A DNA stretch of 64,000 nucleotides from Peribacillus simplex (GCF_900156045.1 NZ_FTMX01000001.1:434001-498000); one strand, 5' to 3'. Numbered from the stretch's first letter, positions 27,432 through 37,258 are shown. Numbers and translations are program-made. Notes: generated from the sequence alone by a model not told the origin.

Positions 27432-27749
27432 TTATGGCTCCAAACTCGGACCATTCAGTGGTAAAACAATTTTGCCAGACCACTCTTGACCATTAGGTGT
27501 ACCCACTTTTATGTCAATTTCATTAGGCCACGACGGCATTTGTCTTTGATGAGGTCCAGGAAAAAACCCCGCTTGTTGCCCTGCTCGATATCCATCCCTA
27601 TAGCCTTGTCGATACCCTTGGCGATATCCTTGCCTAAACCCTTGTTGAAACCCTTGTTGTTGCCTGTTAAATTCATCTGCTGACTGTGTATCATGTTGCT
27701 GATTTATTGGATTAACCTGCCCATGATAGTATTGATATTGATTATCCAT
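27432..27749 (-). CDS. Orphan protein with tandem QGYR repeats
   Basis: A 105-residue protein I do not recognise. The N-terminus is rich in Gln, Tyr and Asn (MDNQYQYYHGQVNPINQQH). The middle (about residues 32-62) is a four-residue periodicity of QGF, QGFR, QGYR, QGYR, DGYR, AGQQAGF. The C-terminus (about 72-105) looks like a small ordered domain ending in IVLPLNGPSLEP. There is no signal peptide or membrane helix. The ATG follows GAGGTGG. No homologue at this locus comes to mind for B. subtilis. Coat or matrix association is possible from composition, but this is a guess. Confidence 0.72.
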   Translation of the reverse strand: MDNQYQYYHGQVNPINQQHDTQSADEFNRQQQGFQQGFRQGYRQGYRQGYRDGYRAGQQAGFFPGPHQRQMPSWPNEIDIKVGTPNGQEWSGKIVLPLNGPSLEP

Positions 27750-28015
27750 AATAATCACCACCTCATGTATGGTATTCGGTTTGGGCATTCATTGAGCCTT
27801 TCCAAGTAATAAAAAATACAGAACAACAACCCTATATACCTTTTATTTACGCCTGATTTTTAAAAAAGAGTTGCCCGCGAGAGTCCATATATGTAACTTT
27901 CAAATCGGAAAACAGTAGGTTAAACAACCGAAGAATGATAACCAGGACGTACGGCTTGTATCTCTTTCTTCTTACCTTTAAAATAGGGACAGAAGCAAAC
28001 AGGAGGAATTAATAA

Positions 28016-29002
28016 GTGAAGTCTACCCCAGTTGAACAATTATTTTATGAATTTGATGAAACAGCTCAAATATTGCAAAGTGAACTATCATGTACGTATC
28101 TGGATGCCCTGGGTGAAACGGGCGAGAATTTCTTCCAAGGGAAAGTCCTGCAGGAGGAAATCAGTGAAGTATCGAAGAAAAGGTTAGTGAAGCATTATGC
28201 AGATTTTTCACCAGAGAAATATGAGAAGGAAGCAATCCGAAAAGCGTATCAGCTTGCCATTTTAAAAGGCATGCAGCAGAGCGTTCAGCCGAATCATCAT
28301 ATGACCCCTGATGCAGTCGGCATGTTCGTCAGCTATTTAGTCGGTAAATTCACCAAGGATCAAAAAGAGATAGTCATGCTCGATCCAGCCATTGGAACGG
28401 GGAATTTACTATTTGCGATCTTGAATCAGCTTACTGATAAAAACATCGCTTCATATGGTGTCGAGATTGATGAAACCTTGATCAGGCTTGCATATGCAGG
28501 TGCCAACCTGCAAGAACACCCGCTGGAATTTTTCAACCAGGACAGCTTGGAGCCGCTTTTCATCGATCCTTCAGATGTTGTGGTCAGCGATTTGCCGATT
28601 GGTTATTACCCGAATGATGTGCGTGCAGCTGAGTATGAATTGAAGGCCGATAAGGGACATTCGTATGCACATCATTTGTTTATTGAACAAGGTGTTAAAC
28701 ACGCGAAGGATGGCGGACACCTATTCTTCATTGTCCCGAATAACCTGTTCGTCTCGGAGGAAGCTCCGAAACTCAATGATTTCCTGAAGAAGCATACACA
28801 TATCCAAGGGATGGTGCAACTGCCGCTTTCCATGTTTAAGAGTGAAGCGGCTGCTAAAAGCATCCTGATCCTGCAAAAGAAAAAAGAGGGTATCGAAGCT
28901 CCGAAGAAGGCATTGCTCGTACAACTTCCGAAGTTGTCGGATTTTGAAGCGACCAGGTCTGTCATGCAACAGATGGACGATTGGTTTAAAGAGGAAAAAT
29001 AG
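28016..29002 (+). CDS. ytxK: Class I SAM-dependent methyltransferase YtxK
   Basis: A 328-residue protein with an N6-adenine methylase-like fold. Motif I is LDPAIGTGNLLFAI (about 122-135) for SAM binding. The catalytic motif position reads SDLPIGYYP in place of the usual NPPF/Y, so DNA adenine methylation is doubtful. The substrate is unknown. GTG start with a perfect AGGAGG site. In B. subtilis ytxK lies next to ackA and the pair is kept here, although a terminator and a separate gap stand between them. Confidence 0.88.
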   Translation: MKSTPVEQLFYEFDETAQILQSELSCTYLDALGETGENFFQGKVLQEEISEVSKKRLVKHYADFSPEKYEKEAIRKAYQLAILKGMQQSVQPNHHMTPDAVGMFVSYLVGKFTKDQKEIVMLDPAIGTGNLLFAILNQLTDKNIASYGVEIDETLIRLAYAGANLQEHPLEFFNQDSLEPLFIDPSDVVVSDLPIGYYPNDVRAAEYELKADKGHSYAHHLFIEQGVKHAKDGGHLFFIVPNNLFVSEEAPKLNDFLKKHTHIQGMVQLPLSMFKSEAAAKSILILQKKKEGIEAPKKALLVQLPKLSDFEATRSVMQQMDDWFKEEK

Positions 29003-29007
29003 TCAAT

Positions 29008-29044
29008 GAAAGCTGATGCCGCAGGCATTGGCTTTCTTTTTTTC
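29008..29044 (+). terminator. Terminator of ytxK
   Basis: GAAAGC-t-GATGCC pairs with GGCATT-GGCTTTC, followed by eight Ts. Confidence 0.85.
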
Positions 29045-29179
29045 TGAAAGAGTGATTATTTGCAATTTTTCATTATTATTTGGTTGAATCCGCTTGCCAT
29101 GATAAGATTGTACAATACACTGCACGTTTCGTTGGGATGAACATAGGAAGAACTAGCTTAGAGTAAAGGAGCAGGATGG

Positions 29180-30385
29180 ATGTCAAAAATCATGGCTATT
29201 AATGCGGGCAGCTCTTCATTGAAGTTTCAGCTTTTTGAGATGCCTTGTGAAAAAGTAATTACAAAAGGTCTTGTAGAAAGAATCGGCTTGAAAAATTCCG
29301 CATTTACCTTAAGCGTCGAAGGCGAAAATGTTTCTGAAACGATTGATATACCCAATCATGAAATAGCTGTAGGGCTTTTATTGAAAAAGCTGATTGACCA
29401 TCGCATCATTGGCTCCTTTGAAGAGATAGATGGCGTAGGGCATCGGGTGGTGCATGGCGGTGAGATATTCACGGACTCGGTCTTGATTACGGAGGACGTA
29501 ATAGAGGAAATCGAAAAGCTTTCCGAGTTGGCGCCCCTTCATAATCCTGCCAATATCACCGGGATTAAAGCCTTCAGGCGAATACTGGATGATGTACCAG
29601 CGGTTGCGGTATTCGACACTGCCTTCCACCAAACGATGGCAGCAGGTTCCTATTTGTACAGCTTACCCCTTGAATATTATGAAAATTACGGAATAAGGAA
29701 GTATGGGTTTCATGGTACTTCACATAAATATGTATCGCAGCGTGCTGCCGAAATGATTGGCCGCCCAATTGAACAGCTTCGGTTGATATCGTGCCATTTA
29801 GGGAACGGTGCAAGCATTACTGCCATAAAGGGCGGCAAATCAATTGATACATCAATGGGATTTACACCATTGGCCGGTGTTACTATGGGAACGCGTTCAG
29901 GGAACATCGACCCTGCATTGATTCCTTATATCATGGAGAAGACGGGAAAAACAGCAGATGAAGTGCTGGATGTCCTGAATAAGAAGAGCGGCATTCTGGC
30001 CCTTTCCGGTTTTTCCAGCGACCTGCGTGATATTCAAATTGAAGCGGATAAAGGCAATGTGCGGGCTGAACTCGCACTTAAAGTATTCGCAGACCGGATT
30101 CACAAATACATAGGCTCCTATTCGGCTAAAATGGGAGGTGTGGACGGCATCATTTTTACCGCGGGCATCGGTGAAAACAGTCAAACCATTAGGGGGCGAA
30201 TCTTGGAGGGACTTGAATTCATGGGGGTATATTGGGACAAGGATCTCAATCGCACCACGGGTAAGGAAGCGTTCATCAATGCACCCTATTCCCCTGTGAA
30301 AGTCATGGTCATCCCAACTAATGAAGAAATCATGATTGTCAGGGACACCATGAAAATAGCTTTGAGCGAAACTTGGAAAACATGA
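29180..30385 (+). CDS. ackA: Acetate kinase
   Basis: A 401-residue cytosolic kinase making acetate and ATP from acetyl phosphate in overflow metabolism, and the reverse when using acetate. The N-terminal [13 protein letters not shown] motif, [27 protein letters not shown] and GTRSGNIDP are all present, and the C-terminal IFTAGIGEN and PTNEE close the family signature. AAAGGAG lies upstream of the ATG. B. subtilis ackA is activated by CcpA; I see only a poor cre-like sequence upstream here. Monocistronic. Confidence 0.97.
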   Translation: MSKIMAINAGSSSLKFQLFEMPCEKVITKGLVERIGLKNSAFTLSVEGENVSETIDIPNHEIAVGLLLKKLIDHRIIGSFEEIDGVGHRVVHGGEIFTDSVLITEDVIEEIEKLSELAPLHNPANITGIKAFRRILDDVPAVAVFDTAFHQTMAAGSYLYSLPLEYYENYGIRKYGFHGTSHKYVSQRAAEMIGRPIEQLRLISCHLGNGASITAIKGGKSIDTSMGFTPLAGVTMGTRSGNIDPALIPYIMEKTGKTADEVLDVLNKKSGILALSGFSSDLRDIQIEADKGNVRAELALKVFADRIHKYIGSYSAKMGGVDGIIFTAGIGENSQTIRGRILEGLEFMGVYWDKDLNRTTGKEAFINAPYSPVKVMVIPTNEEIMIVRDTMKIALSETWKT

Positions 30386-30398
30386 CTTCCTGTTAATA

Positions 30399-30431
30399 AT
30401 GATCCCCTTATCTCTCTGGTAAGGGGTCTTT
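30399..30431 (+). terminator. Terminator of ackA
   Basis: GATCCCCTTA paired with TAAGGGGTC and a short T-run. Confidence 0.85.
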
Positions 30432-30592
30432 CCCATGAAATTTCATCCTCAAAATCCGCCTTCTCATGGTTTTATGTCCATGCAATCCAAACCCTTGAAC
30501 GCTGGATCGCCATCATCTATCTCTAAAAAAGCTTCCCTCTATGTTATACTTGAGGTAGAATCCACCAATTCTGTACATAGGAGGCTTGATGC

Positions 30593-31435
30593 ATGGAATT
30601 CACGAACCGGGAAATGAAACTTTGGAATGAAATTAGTGAATGGCAGGAAAAACTTTATCAATATGAGCCAACGGACCTGGCTGCACTGTATGATAAATGG
30701 TTGGAGCAGGGGTTTGCCCTGCTACCGGAAAACGTCCAGCAACAGTTTTTTGACAAGCTTGATACTTGGCTTTTTCATTTGCATGCCATGGTTCAGAGCT
30801 CACAAGTTCAAATAGATGCAAGAGAGCGGATATTAGCATCTGCGCGCGTGTTTAATGAAGAAATCGAAACGTTGAGTGATTTGAATCACTTATCGATAGA
30901 TCAGTTGAATTACATAGCCAATCAGCATATCGCAAAGCATCGCTTATATTCATTTGCACAAGGCGGGATGAGCGGATCAGGAGGCCTGCTTCTGCTAGGG
31001 AGCGATATTCCGGCCATGACGGTCATCAATGTCAGGATCGTACAGTTGATTGCGATGTCTTATGGTGTTGAGGTGAATACACCGTTTGAAATGATGCTGG
31101 CCCTTAAGGTATTCAATGCAGGAGCGATGCCAAAGAGGCTCCAAGGAATAGCTTGGGAAGAATTGATCCGCGAGGTCCAGACCGCAGAAGATGATTATTT
31201 TTATTTAGGAATCGAGGAACTGACAAACCCTACCTGGATGGAACAGCCGCTGAAGCAGCTGTTGAAAGCATTATCCATTACTGTTTTCCGAAAAAAACTG
31301 GTTCGGGGCATACCATTCATCAGCATGGCCATAGGGGCCGGGTCCAATTATCAAATGACCCGGAGTGTCAGTGAATTTGCCCAGAAGTTCTATCAATTCC
31401 GTTATTTACTGGAGAAGAAGGCTGATGAAGAATGA
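30593..31435 (+). CDS. EcsC-family protein
   Basis: A 280-residue protein of the EcsC family. Family features visible are the central Gly-rich, hydrophobic segment FAQGGMSGSGGLLLLGSDIPAMTVINVRIVQLIAMSYG (about residues 120-157) and the terminal IPFISMAIGAGSNYQMTRSVSEFAQKFYQFRYL. The name comes from the third gene of the B. subtilis ecs operon, but here there is no ABC transporter. Function unknown. ATG follows AGGAGG. A TATACT box (30545-30550) may be its -10. Its stop overlaps the moaB ATG by 4 bases, indicating translational coupling. Confidence 0.85.
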   Translation: MEFTNREMKLWNEISEWQEKLYQYEPTDLAALYDKWLEQGFALLPENVQQQFFDKLDTWLFHLHAMVQSSQVQIDARERILASARVFNEEIETLSDLNHLSIDQLNYIANQHIAKHRLYSFAQGGMSGSGGLLLLGSDIPAMTVINVRIVQLIAMSYGVEVNTPFEMMLALKVFNAGAMPKRLQGIAWEELIREVQTAEDDYFYLGIEELTNPTWMEQPLKQLLKALSITVFRKKLVRGIPFISMAIGAGSNYQMTRSVSEFAQKFYQFRYLLEKKADEE

Positions 31436-31944
31436 GTGTCAAGAAGCATAAAAAAGCCATCACGGAGGCAGTTCGCTGCATGGTGATAACCGTCAGCGAT
31501 ACGCGAAATGAAGAAACGGATAAAAGCGGAGCACTGATGATGGAATTGCTGAAGTCGAATGGGCATGAAGTGACGGATTATGTAATCGTTAAAGATGAGC
31601 GGAAAGCGATTCAGGATGCGGTCACTTCCGGTAGCCAAAGCAGTACGGTCGATGTCATATTAACAAATGGAGGCACTGGCATCGCCAATAGGGATGTGAC
31701 GATCGAGGCGGTCAAAGAGTTGATGACCAAGGAAATTCCCGGTTTTGGCGAGATTTTTCGAATGCTCAGCTATCAAGAGGATATCGGGTCTGCCGCCATT
31801 CTATCCAGGGCGATTGCGGGAGTCGTGAACAACAAAGCGGTTTTTTCCACCCCAGGCTCTTCAGGGGCGGTTAGGCTTGCGATGAATAAATTGATTCTCC
31901 CGGAATTGGGACATGTCGTCGGTGAACTTCGCAAGGAATTATAA
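31432..31944 (+). CDS. moaB: Molybdopterin biosynthesis protein MoaB
   Basis: A 170-residue MogA/MoaB-fold protein, in the family that adenylates molybdopterin before molybdenum insertion. Typical elements are VITVSDTRNEETDKSG, ILTNGGTGIANRDVT (nucleotide-binding loop) and TPGSSGAVRLAMNKLILPEL. No other cofactor genes are near, the same isolated arrangement as I recall in B. subtilis. The ATGA overlap with the EcsC-family gene makes a two-gene operon whose logic is unclear. Confidence 0.93.
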   Translation: MSVKKHKKAITEAVRCMVITVSDTRNEETDKSGALMMELLKSNGHEVTDYVIVKDERKAIQDAVTSGSQSSTVDVILTNGGTGIANRDVTIEAVKELMTKEIPGFGEIFRMLSYQEDIGSAAILSRAIAGVVNNKAVFSTPGSSGAVRLAMNKLILPELGHVVGELRKEL

Positions 31945-31951
31945 GAGGGAT

Positions 31952-31992
31952 GCAAAAAAAGCCACGGTTTTAAACTGTGGCTTTTTTTTGCA
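31952..31992 (+). terminator. Terminator between moaB and the convergent small gene (bidirectional)
   Basis: GCAAAAAAAGCCACgg-tttt-aactGTGGCTTTTTTTTGC: a long stem with A-run and T-run on either side, serving both convergent genes. Confidence 0.9.
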
Positions 31993-32003
31993 TGGAAATG
32001 ACC

Positions 32004-32318
32004 TTAATTATGCATCTTTTCAGTTACGCCTTGATTGGCACGATACCATAGCCATAAATCATTGATGATGGAAGCAAGTTCCGCAATTTCGGAATTGAGC
32101 TGGCATGATTTGGCAAAATTACTTTCGTCGGAGAGCCGAAACTGCTTTCGGTTAATGGTGGATTCCAGTTCCTTGATGCGGTCCGGGATGCTTCCCCGGA
32201 TATTCTCCCAATGTACGAGTATTTGCTGTTGCTCGCCTTTTGTATATTCATCCCACTCCAGATTCAAATCGGGAATGGAGATGCCAAGCCGTTCATCATA
32301 GATAAATAGTTCTTTCAT
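32004..32318 (-). CDS. Small helical protein of unknown function
   Basis: A 104-residue protein I do not recognise. After MKELFIYDERLGISIPDLNLEWDEY it is mostly charged and predicted helical (about residues 30-95). Leu/Ile spacing suggests a short coiled coil, and the segment INDLWLWYRANQGV is near the end. No membrane helix or signal. ATG has GGAGG at good spacing. It is convergent with moaB and divergent from argG, with about 210 bases to the argG start. Good coding structure and ribosome site argue that it is real. Confidence 0.72.
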   Translation of the reverse strand: MKELFIYDERLGISIPDLNLEWDEYTKGEQQQILVHWENIRGSIPDRIKELESTINRKQFRLSDESNFAKSCQLNSEIAELASIINDLWLWYRANQGVTEKMHN

Positions 32319-32437
32319 ATGCCCTCCGCTTTTCGATTTATCATACTCCTAGTTTACTATATTCTCGGGGAAGCATCCAATGTGTAAATTACTTGAAAAT
32401 ATTAGCGGATTATTTAGCAAAATCTTTAAAATACCCC

Positions 32438-32466
32438 TTGTATTCCTTTAATAAAGATGATAAAGT
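32438..32466 (+). promoter_or_regulatory. Possible sigma-A promoter of argGH
   Basis: TTGTAT (32438-32443), 17-base spacer, TAAAGT (32461-32466), immediately upstream of the ARG box. Confidence 0.45.
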
Positions 32467-32477
32467 ACTAATCATAG

Positions 32478-32513
32478 ATTGAATAAAAATAACAAACGAT
32501 GAATTTTTATTCA
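32478..32513 (+). promoter_or_regulatory. ARG box(es) for the arginine repressor AhrC/ArgR
   Basis: TGAATTTTTATTCA at 32500-32513 is a perfect TGAAT-N4-ATTCA dyad, and TTGAATAAAAATAA at 32479-32492 is a second half-matching box. Together they match the AhrC consensus (ATGAATAAAAATTCA-like). They lie between promoter and argG, fitting repression by arginine. Confidence 0.75.
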
Positions 32514-32531
32514 CACGAAAGGACGATGGAA

Positions 32532-33737
32532 ATGAATAATCAAAAAGTTGTTTTAGCATATTCCGGAGGTTTGGATACTTCCGTTGCAATTAAATGGTTA
32601 CAAGATCAAGGGTACGAAGTTGTGGCATGCTGCTTGGATGTCGGTGAAGGGAAAGATTTGGACTTCATTAAAGAAAAAGCGATCACTGTTGGTGCGGTAA
32701 GTTCCTATGTCATTGATGCGAAGGACGAATTCGCTGATGAATTCGCATTGACGGCTCTTCAGGCACATACTTTGTATGAAGGGAAATATCCATTGGTATC
32801 AGCTTTATCACGTCCGCTGATCGCGAAGAAATTAGTGGAAGTGGCTGAAGCGGAAAACGCGGTAGCCGTTGCACACGGTTGTACGGGAAAAGGAAATGAC
32901 CAAGTGCGTTTCGAAGTTTCCATCTCTGCATTGAACCCTAATTTGCAAGTTCTTGCACCTGTTCGTGACTGGAAATGGTCTCGTGAAGAGGAGATTGAAT
33001 ATGCAGCGAAAAATGGCATTCCCGTTCCGATTGGCATGGCGAGTCCATTCTCGATTGACCAAAACCTTTGGGGAAGAAGTAACGAATGTGGAATCCTGGA
33101 AGATCCATGGGCAGCTCCGCCGGAAGAGGCATATGATTTAACTGCAAGCCTTGAAAGTACGCCAGATACTGCTGATATCATTGAAATTGGCTTTGAACAA
33201 GGTGTGCCGGTTACATTGAATGATAAAAACTATAAATTGGCTGATCTGATCGTCGAGTTGAATCAAATTGCCGGCAAGCACGGAGTTGGACGTATCGATC
33301 ACGTTGAAAATAGATTAGTAGGAATCAAATCGCGTGAAGTCTATGAAGCTCCTGGTGCGATGACATTGATAGCTGCACACAAAGAACTTGAAGATATCAC
33401 GCTTGTAAAAGAATTGGCTCACTTCAAACCGGTGATCGAGAAGAAAATGACTGAATTGATTTATGAAGGACTTTGGTTCTCTCCGCTTCAAAAAGCTTTG
33501 GCTGCATTCCTGAAAGAAACACAAGTGAATGTAACCGGTACGGTCCGTGTGAAACTATTCAAAGGTCATGCGATTGTTGAAGGAAGAAAATCCGAGTACT
33601 CCCTATATGATGAAAAATTGGCTACTTATACAAAAGCTGACGAATTCGATCATGATGCAGCAGTTGGATTCATTAAATTATGGGGACTTCCAACGAAAGT
33701 GAACAGCATGGTCAGTAACAAGAAGGTGACAGTGTGA
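32532..33737 (+). CDS. argG: Argininosuccinate synthase
   Basis: A 401-residue cytosolic enzyme that joins citrulline and aspartate using ATP, the penultimate step of arginine synthesis. The N-terminal PP-loop AYSGGLDTS (about 9-17), [18 protein letters not shown] and [17 protein letters not shown] are diagnostic. ATG at 32532 has AAAGGA 8 bases before it; upstream in-frame ATGs lie too close to the site or inside the ARG box. Its stop overlaps the argH GTG (GTGTGA), so the two are coupled. Confidence 0.97.
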   Translation: MNNQKVVLAYSGGLDTSVAIKWLQDQGYEVVACCLDVGEGKDLDFIKEKAITVGAVSSYVIDAKDEFADEFALTALQAHTLYEGKYPLVSALSRPLIAKKLVEVAEAENAVAVAHGCTGKGNDQVRFEVSISALNPNLQVLAPVRDWKWSREEEIEYAAKNGIPVPIGMASPFSIDQNLWGRSNECGILEDPWAAPPEEAYDLTASLESTPDTADIIEIGFEQGVPVTLNDKNYKLADLIVELNQIAGKHGVGRIDHVENRLVGIKSREVYEAPGAMTLIAAHKELEDITLVKELAHFKPVIEKKMTELIYEGLWFSPLQKALAAFLKETQVNVTGTVRVKLFKGHAIVEGRKSEYSLYDEKLATYTKADEFDHDAAVGFIKLWGLPTKVNSMVSNKKVTV

Positions 33738-35113
33738 GCAGCAAGCTTTGGGGAGGAAGGTTCACGAAATCTGCCGAAGAATGGGTAGATGAGTTTGGAG
33801 CTTCCATATCCTTTGACCAGGAACTTGTCCTTGAAGATATTCAAGGCAGTTTAGCTCATGTAACCATGTTAAAGAAATGCAGCATTTTACCTGAAGAAGA
33901 TGCGGATCAGATCATTGCGGGACTGAAAAGTTTACAGGAAAAAGCTGAGAAGGGTGAATTGACTTTTAAGGTTGAGATGGAAGATATCCATCTTAACCTG
34001 GAAAGTATTCTAATAAGCGAAATCGGTCCAGTTGGCGGAAAGCTTCATACAGGAAGAAGCCGTAATGACCAAGTTGCAACCGACCTTCATCTGTATATGC
34101 GGAACCAAACGAAAGTGATTCTGGAACTCATCAATGATTTGCAAATGGCGATTTTGGGACAATCCAAGAAAAATGTGGAAACACTAATTCCAGGTTATAC
34201 ACATCTGCAGCGTGCGCAGCCCATTTCATTTGCCCACCATTTAATGGCTTATTTTTGGATGCTTGAGCGTGATAAGCAGCGCTTCACCGAGAGTTACAAA
34301 AGGATCAATATCTCTCCATTGGGTGCCGGGGCATTAGCTGGGACGACTTTCCCGATTGACCGTGCCTTCAGTGCGGAACTCTTGGGGTTTGAGGGGATTT
34401 ACGAAAACAGCCTTGATGCAGTGAGTGATCGTGATTTTGCCATTGAATTCATGAGCAACAGTGCGACAATGATGATGCATTTATCCCGTTTCAGCGAAGA
34501 AATCATTCTCTGGTCAAGCCAGGAATTCCAATTCATTGAATTGGATGATGCGTTTTCCACGGGAAGCAGCATCATGCCGCAAAAGAAAAACCCTGATATG
34601 GCGGAATTGATCCGTGGTAAAACAGGACGGGTTTATGGGAACCTAACGGGGTTATTGACTGTTTTGAAAGGACTGCCGCTTGCTTATAACAAAGATATGC
34701 AAGAAGATAAAGAAGGCGTTTTTGATACGGTTAAGACCATTGTTGGTTCACTGAAAATATTTGCCGGCATGATCTCAACGATGAAAGTGAAAACGGACGT
34801 AATGGAAAAAGCAACAAAAAATGACTTCTCGAATGCGACGGAATTAGCTGATTACCTAGCTTCTAAGGGTATGCCTTTCCGTAAGGCGCACGAAGTGGTC
34901 GGGAAACTTGTATTGTTCTGTGTCCAGAATGGCTGCTATTTAGTGGACCTAAGCATGGAACAATTCCAGGAAGCTTCCGAGTTGTTTGAACAGGATATTT
35001 ATGATGCATTAAATCCTTATGAAGCAGTTAAACGCCGTAACAGTGCGGGCGGTACAGGTTTTGCCCAAGTCTTGCTTGCGATTGAAAAGGCGGAAAAACT
35101 GGTAAGTGAATAA
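33734..35113 (+). CDS. argH: Argininosuccinate lyase
   Basis: A 459-residue enzyme of the fumarase/aspartase superfamily, splitting argininosuccinate to arginine and fumarate. Motifs: [15 protein letters not shown] at the start, [13 protein letters not shown], and the superfamily signature [20 protein letters not shown] (catalytic Ser loop, about 278-297). GTG start overlapping the argG stop by 4 bases. Transcribed with argG from the ARG-box promoter; a strong terminator follows. Confidence 0.97.
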   Translation: MSSKLWGGRFTKSAEEWVDEFGASISFDQELVLEDIQGSLAHVTMLKKCSILPEEDADQIIAGLKSLQEKAEKGELTFKVEMEDIHLNLESILISEIGPVGGKLHTGRSRNDQVATDLHLYMRNQTKVILELINDLQMAILGQSKKNVETLIPGYTHLQRAQPISFAHHLMAYFWMLERDKQRFTESYKRINISPLGAGALAGTTFPIDRAFSAELLGFEGIYENSLDAVSDRDFAIEFMSNSATMMMHLSRFSEEIILWSSQEFQFIELDDAFSTGSSIMPQKKNPDMAELIRGKTGRVYGNLTGLLTVLKGLPLAYNKDMQEDKEGVFDTVKTIVGSLKIFAGMISTMKVKTDVMEKATKNDFSNATELADYLASKGMPFRKAHEVVGKLVLFCVQNGCYLVDLSMEQFQEASELFEQDIYDALNPYEAVKRRNSAGGTGFAQVLLAIEKAEKLVSE

Positions 35114-35116
35114 CAG

Positions 35117-35153
35117 GAAAAGCTCGTTCACCAATTTGGCGAACGAGCTTTTT
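35117..35153 (+). terminator. Terminator of argGH and convergent uspA
   Basis: AAAAGCTCGTTC paired with GAACGAGCTTTT, A-run and T-run on both sides, between convergent argH and uspA. Confidence 0.9.
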
Positions 35154-35169
35154 ATATCATTTTCTTTTA

Positions 35170-35613
35170 TCAATTCGTACGCACGACCATTACATCACAG
35201 TTGGAATGGCGAACGATGCCTTCCGACACGCTGCCGATAAGGAAACGTTCGACTGCGTTAAGGCCCGTTGCACCGCATACAATTAAATCGATCGAATGCT
35301 TTTTCGCTAAATCCCTTGGAATTTGAACTTTAGGGGAACCATATGCAACTTCTGTTTGGACCTTTACAATCCCGGATGCAATGGCTTCCGTTTTATACTT
35401 GTCCAAAAGCTCATTGGCAAAGGTTTCAGAGTGATCACGGATAGTCATATCATAAGCTTCGACAGTTGGGAAATTCCTTGTATCCACGATATGTGTGAGC
35501 ACAAGGGTAGCGTCACTGAGTTTTGCTAAATAGATTGCCTTTTTTAGGGCCCACTCTGCTTCTTCCGAACCGTCCACTGCTACAAGAATATTTTTATAAT
35601 CTATACTATTCAA
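35170..35613 (-). CDS. Universal stress protein, UspA family
   Basis: A 147-residue alpha/beta protein of the ATP-binding Usp class. NILVAVDGSEEAEWALKKA is at the N-terminus, and the nucleotide loop GATGLNAVERFLIGSVSEGIVRH (about 116-138) fits G-x2-G-x9-G-S. Members help cells through starvation and stress, but the molecular action is not established. ATG has GAAGGAGG. It shares the terminator with argH. I saw no clear sigma-B promoter. Confidence 0.92.
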   Translation of the reverse strand: MNSIDYKNILVAVDGSEEAEWALKKAIYLAKLSDATLVLTHIVDTRNFPTVEAYDMTIRDHSETFANELLDKYKTEAIASGIVKVQTEVAYGSPKVQIPRDLAKKHSIDLIVCGATGLNAVERFLIGSVSEGIVRHSNCDVMVVRTN

Positions 35614-35619
35614 GTGAAT

Positions 35620-35975
35620 CTCCTCCTTCTATTATATTCCTATTATACTATGGTTTACCTGATGGATCTGATTTCAATTGTAACAAATTAGCGAATGTTT
35701 TAGCCAATGATCTGGAAAAAGATTCTAACCATATTAAGTGATGTGAAAAAAATAAATGATTATATTAAAGCATGCAAATCACGTATAAATATAATGCATA
35801 GCTTAATATTCTTAGATCAGCATAATAAAAGGATTAGATTTATAATCATTTCAAGGATTGGCATTTTTCTTCCATTATAGTGTGGTTATGTCAGGGGTAA
35901 ATGAAGGCGAATCAAGGTTCACCACAAGAAGATATCTGGTTCGGACCGATTAGTTGAAATGAATTTTGAATAATA
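35620..35975. other. Intergenic stretch between uspA and the peptidase terminator
   Basis: About 350 AT-rich bases. Two TATAAT-like boxes on the minus strand near 35633-35650 could belong to the uspA promoter. I find no gene, RNA or repeat here. Confidence 0.45.
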
Positions 35976-36008
35976 GATACCCCCGTCTTAAATGAAGGCG
36001 GGGGTATC
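35976..36008 (-). terminator. Terminator of the Xaa-Pro peptidase gene
   Basis: GATACCCCCG-t-CTT paired with AAG-g-CGGGGGTATC, located about 35 bases past the stop codon on the minus strand. The T-run is weak. Confidence 0.7.
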
Positions 36009-36041
36009 CGGGGTTCGATCTATTAATTGGTTAAGACATCA

Positions 36042-37139
36042 TCACTTTATGATTTGCAGGCTCTTAGGGAATTTGGTCAAAACTTCACAGCCGGTATCGG
36101 TGATCAGTAGATCATCTTCAATCCTTACGCCGGCAACATTCGGAACATATATGCCAGGTTCGATGGTATAAACCATTCCGGATTGAAGTTCGAGGGAATT
36201 CGTTTCAGTCAAGGATGGATACTCATGCACGCTGATCCCAAGTCCGTGGCCGAGCCTGTGCGGGAAGAAATCACCGTATCCTTTATTCCTGATGATGTTT
36301 CTGGCAGTCAAGTCTATCTCGGAACAGGATACACCAGGTTTACTGGCTGCAACGGCAGCTTCTTGGGCTCTAAGTACAGTATCATATATTTCTGCCTGTT
36401 TATCATTGATATCCCCGTAAGCAACCGTTCTAGTGATGTCAGAGCAGTACCCTTCATGAACGACGCCCAGGTCAAATAGGACAAGGTCGCCGCGCTGAAC
36501 CTTCGTATTACCGGGTGTGCCATGTGGGGAAGCGCCATTTTTACCAGTCAGGACCATGGTGGAAAAAGACATTTGGCTGACGCCTGCCTTTTTCAATTCG
36601 TATTCTATCGCTGCAAGGATTTCCATTTCCGTTTTACCCTCATGAATTTCGCTGACACCCACTTCGATCGCAAAGTCGGCAAGTCGGCAAGCTTCACGGA
36701 TTTTGACCATTTCATCTTCCGATTTGATCATTCGCATCCTTTGAAGTTTTTCTTCTGCGGAAACGAGATTTGGTGCTCCAAAGTATTGTTGGACCTTTTC
36801 ATAACGTTCTACATTCATATGCTCTTTTTCAATGGCCATTGTATTAATGGTCAACCCGCGATTCTTCACTGCTTGCTTAACTTTTTCCCAAGGATTTTCA
36901 ATATCGGTGTAGCCGATGATATCTCCAGCCCATCCAGCCTGTTTAGCATCCGGGACTTCCATCTGCGGGCAGACAAGGAATGGGTCGGCATTTGCAAAAA
37001 TGGCAAGTGCTAGCAGTCTTTCATGAGGATCACTATAAAAACCGCTCAAATAGAAGATGCTCTCTGTAGATGTAAGTAAAGCGGCTTCAGCCTCATTGGC
37101 CTGTAGCCAATTTTGTAGTTCTGTCAAACGTTCATTCAT
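36042..37139 (-). CDS. pepQ: M24B family Xaa-Pro dipeptidase/aminopeptidase
   Basis: A 365-residue cytosolic metallopeptidase that removes residues before proline. The N-terminal creatinase-like domain (about 1-125) precedes the pita-bread catalytic domain. Dimetal ligands are visible in LVLFDLGVVHEGYCSDITRT (two Asp), HRLGHGLGISVHEYPS (His), TIEPGIYVP (Glu) and VRIEDDLLIT (Glu). The start ATG has a GGAGG-type site. It is divergent from ytkL and followed by its own terminator. The specific dipeptidase versus aminopeptidase activity cannot be told from sequence. Confidence 0.9.
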   Translation of the reverse strand: MNERLTELQNWLQANEAEAALLTSTESIFYLSGFYSDPHERLLALAIFANADPFLVCPQMEVPDAKQAGWAGDIIGYTDIENPWEKVKQAVKNRGLTINTMAIEKEHMNVERYEKVQQYFGAPNLVSAEEKLQRMRMIKSEDEMVKIREACRLADFAIEVGVSEIHEGKTEMEILAAIEYELKKAGVSQMSFSTMVLTGKNGASPHGTPGNTKVQRGDLVLFDLGVVHEGYCSDITRTVAYGDINDKQAEIYDTVLRAQEAAVAASKPGVSCSEIDLTARNIIRNKGYGDFFPHRLGHGLGISVHEYPSLTETNSLELQSGMVYTIEPGIYVPNVAGVRIEDDLLITDTGCEVLTKFPKSLQIIK

Positions 37140-37258
37140 GACGATACCTCCATTAATAAGATATAATTACCTTAGCAATATTTAAAAGTATAGTAAATGG
37201 GAAAGGCCTAAGAAAGCTACTTAAAAAATTAGTGGGTATTGGGAAGGGAGCATCAAAA

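Noticed and set aside
27560..27660. Tandem DNA repeat considered as a noncoding satellite
   Set aside because: The repeats stay in frame with a gene that has a good start, so they are best explained as protein repeats.
29044..29179. A cre-like sequence upstream of ackA
   Set aside because: At least three mismatches to the consensus; not better than chance in this AT-rich DNA.
29897..30436. A 179-codon frame opposite ackA
   Set aside because: Shadow frame; it crosses the ackA terminator and has no family match I can see.
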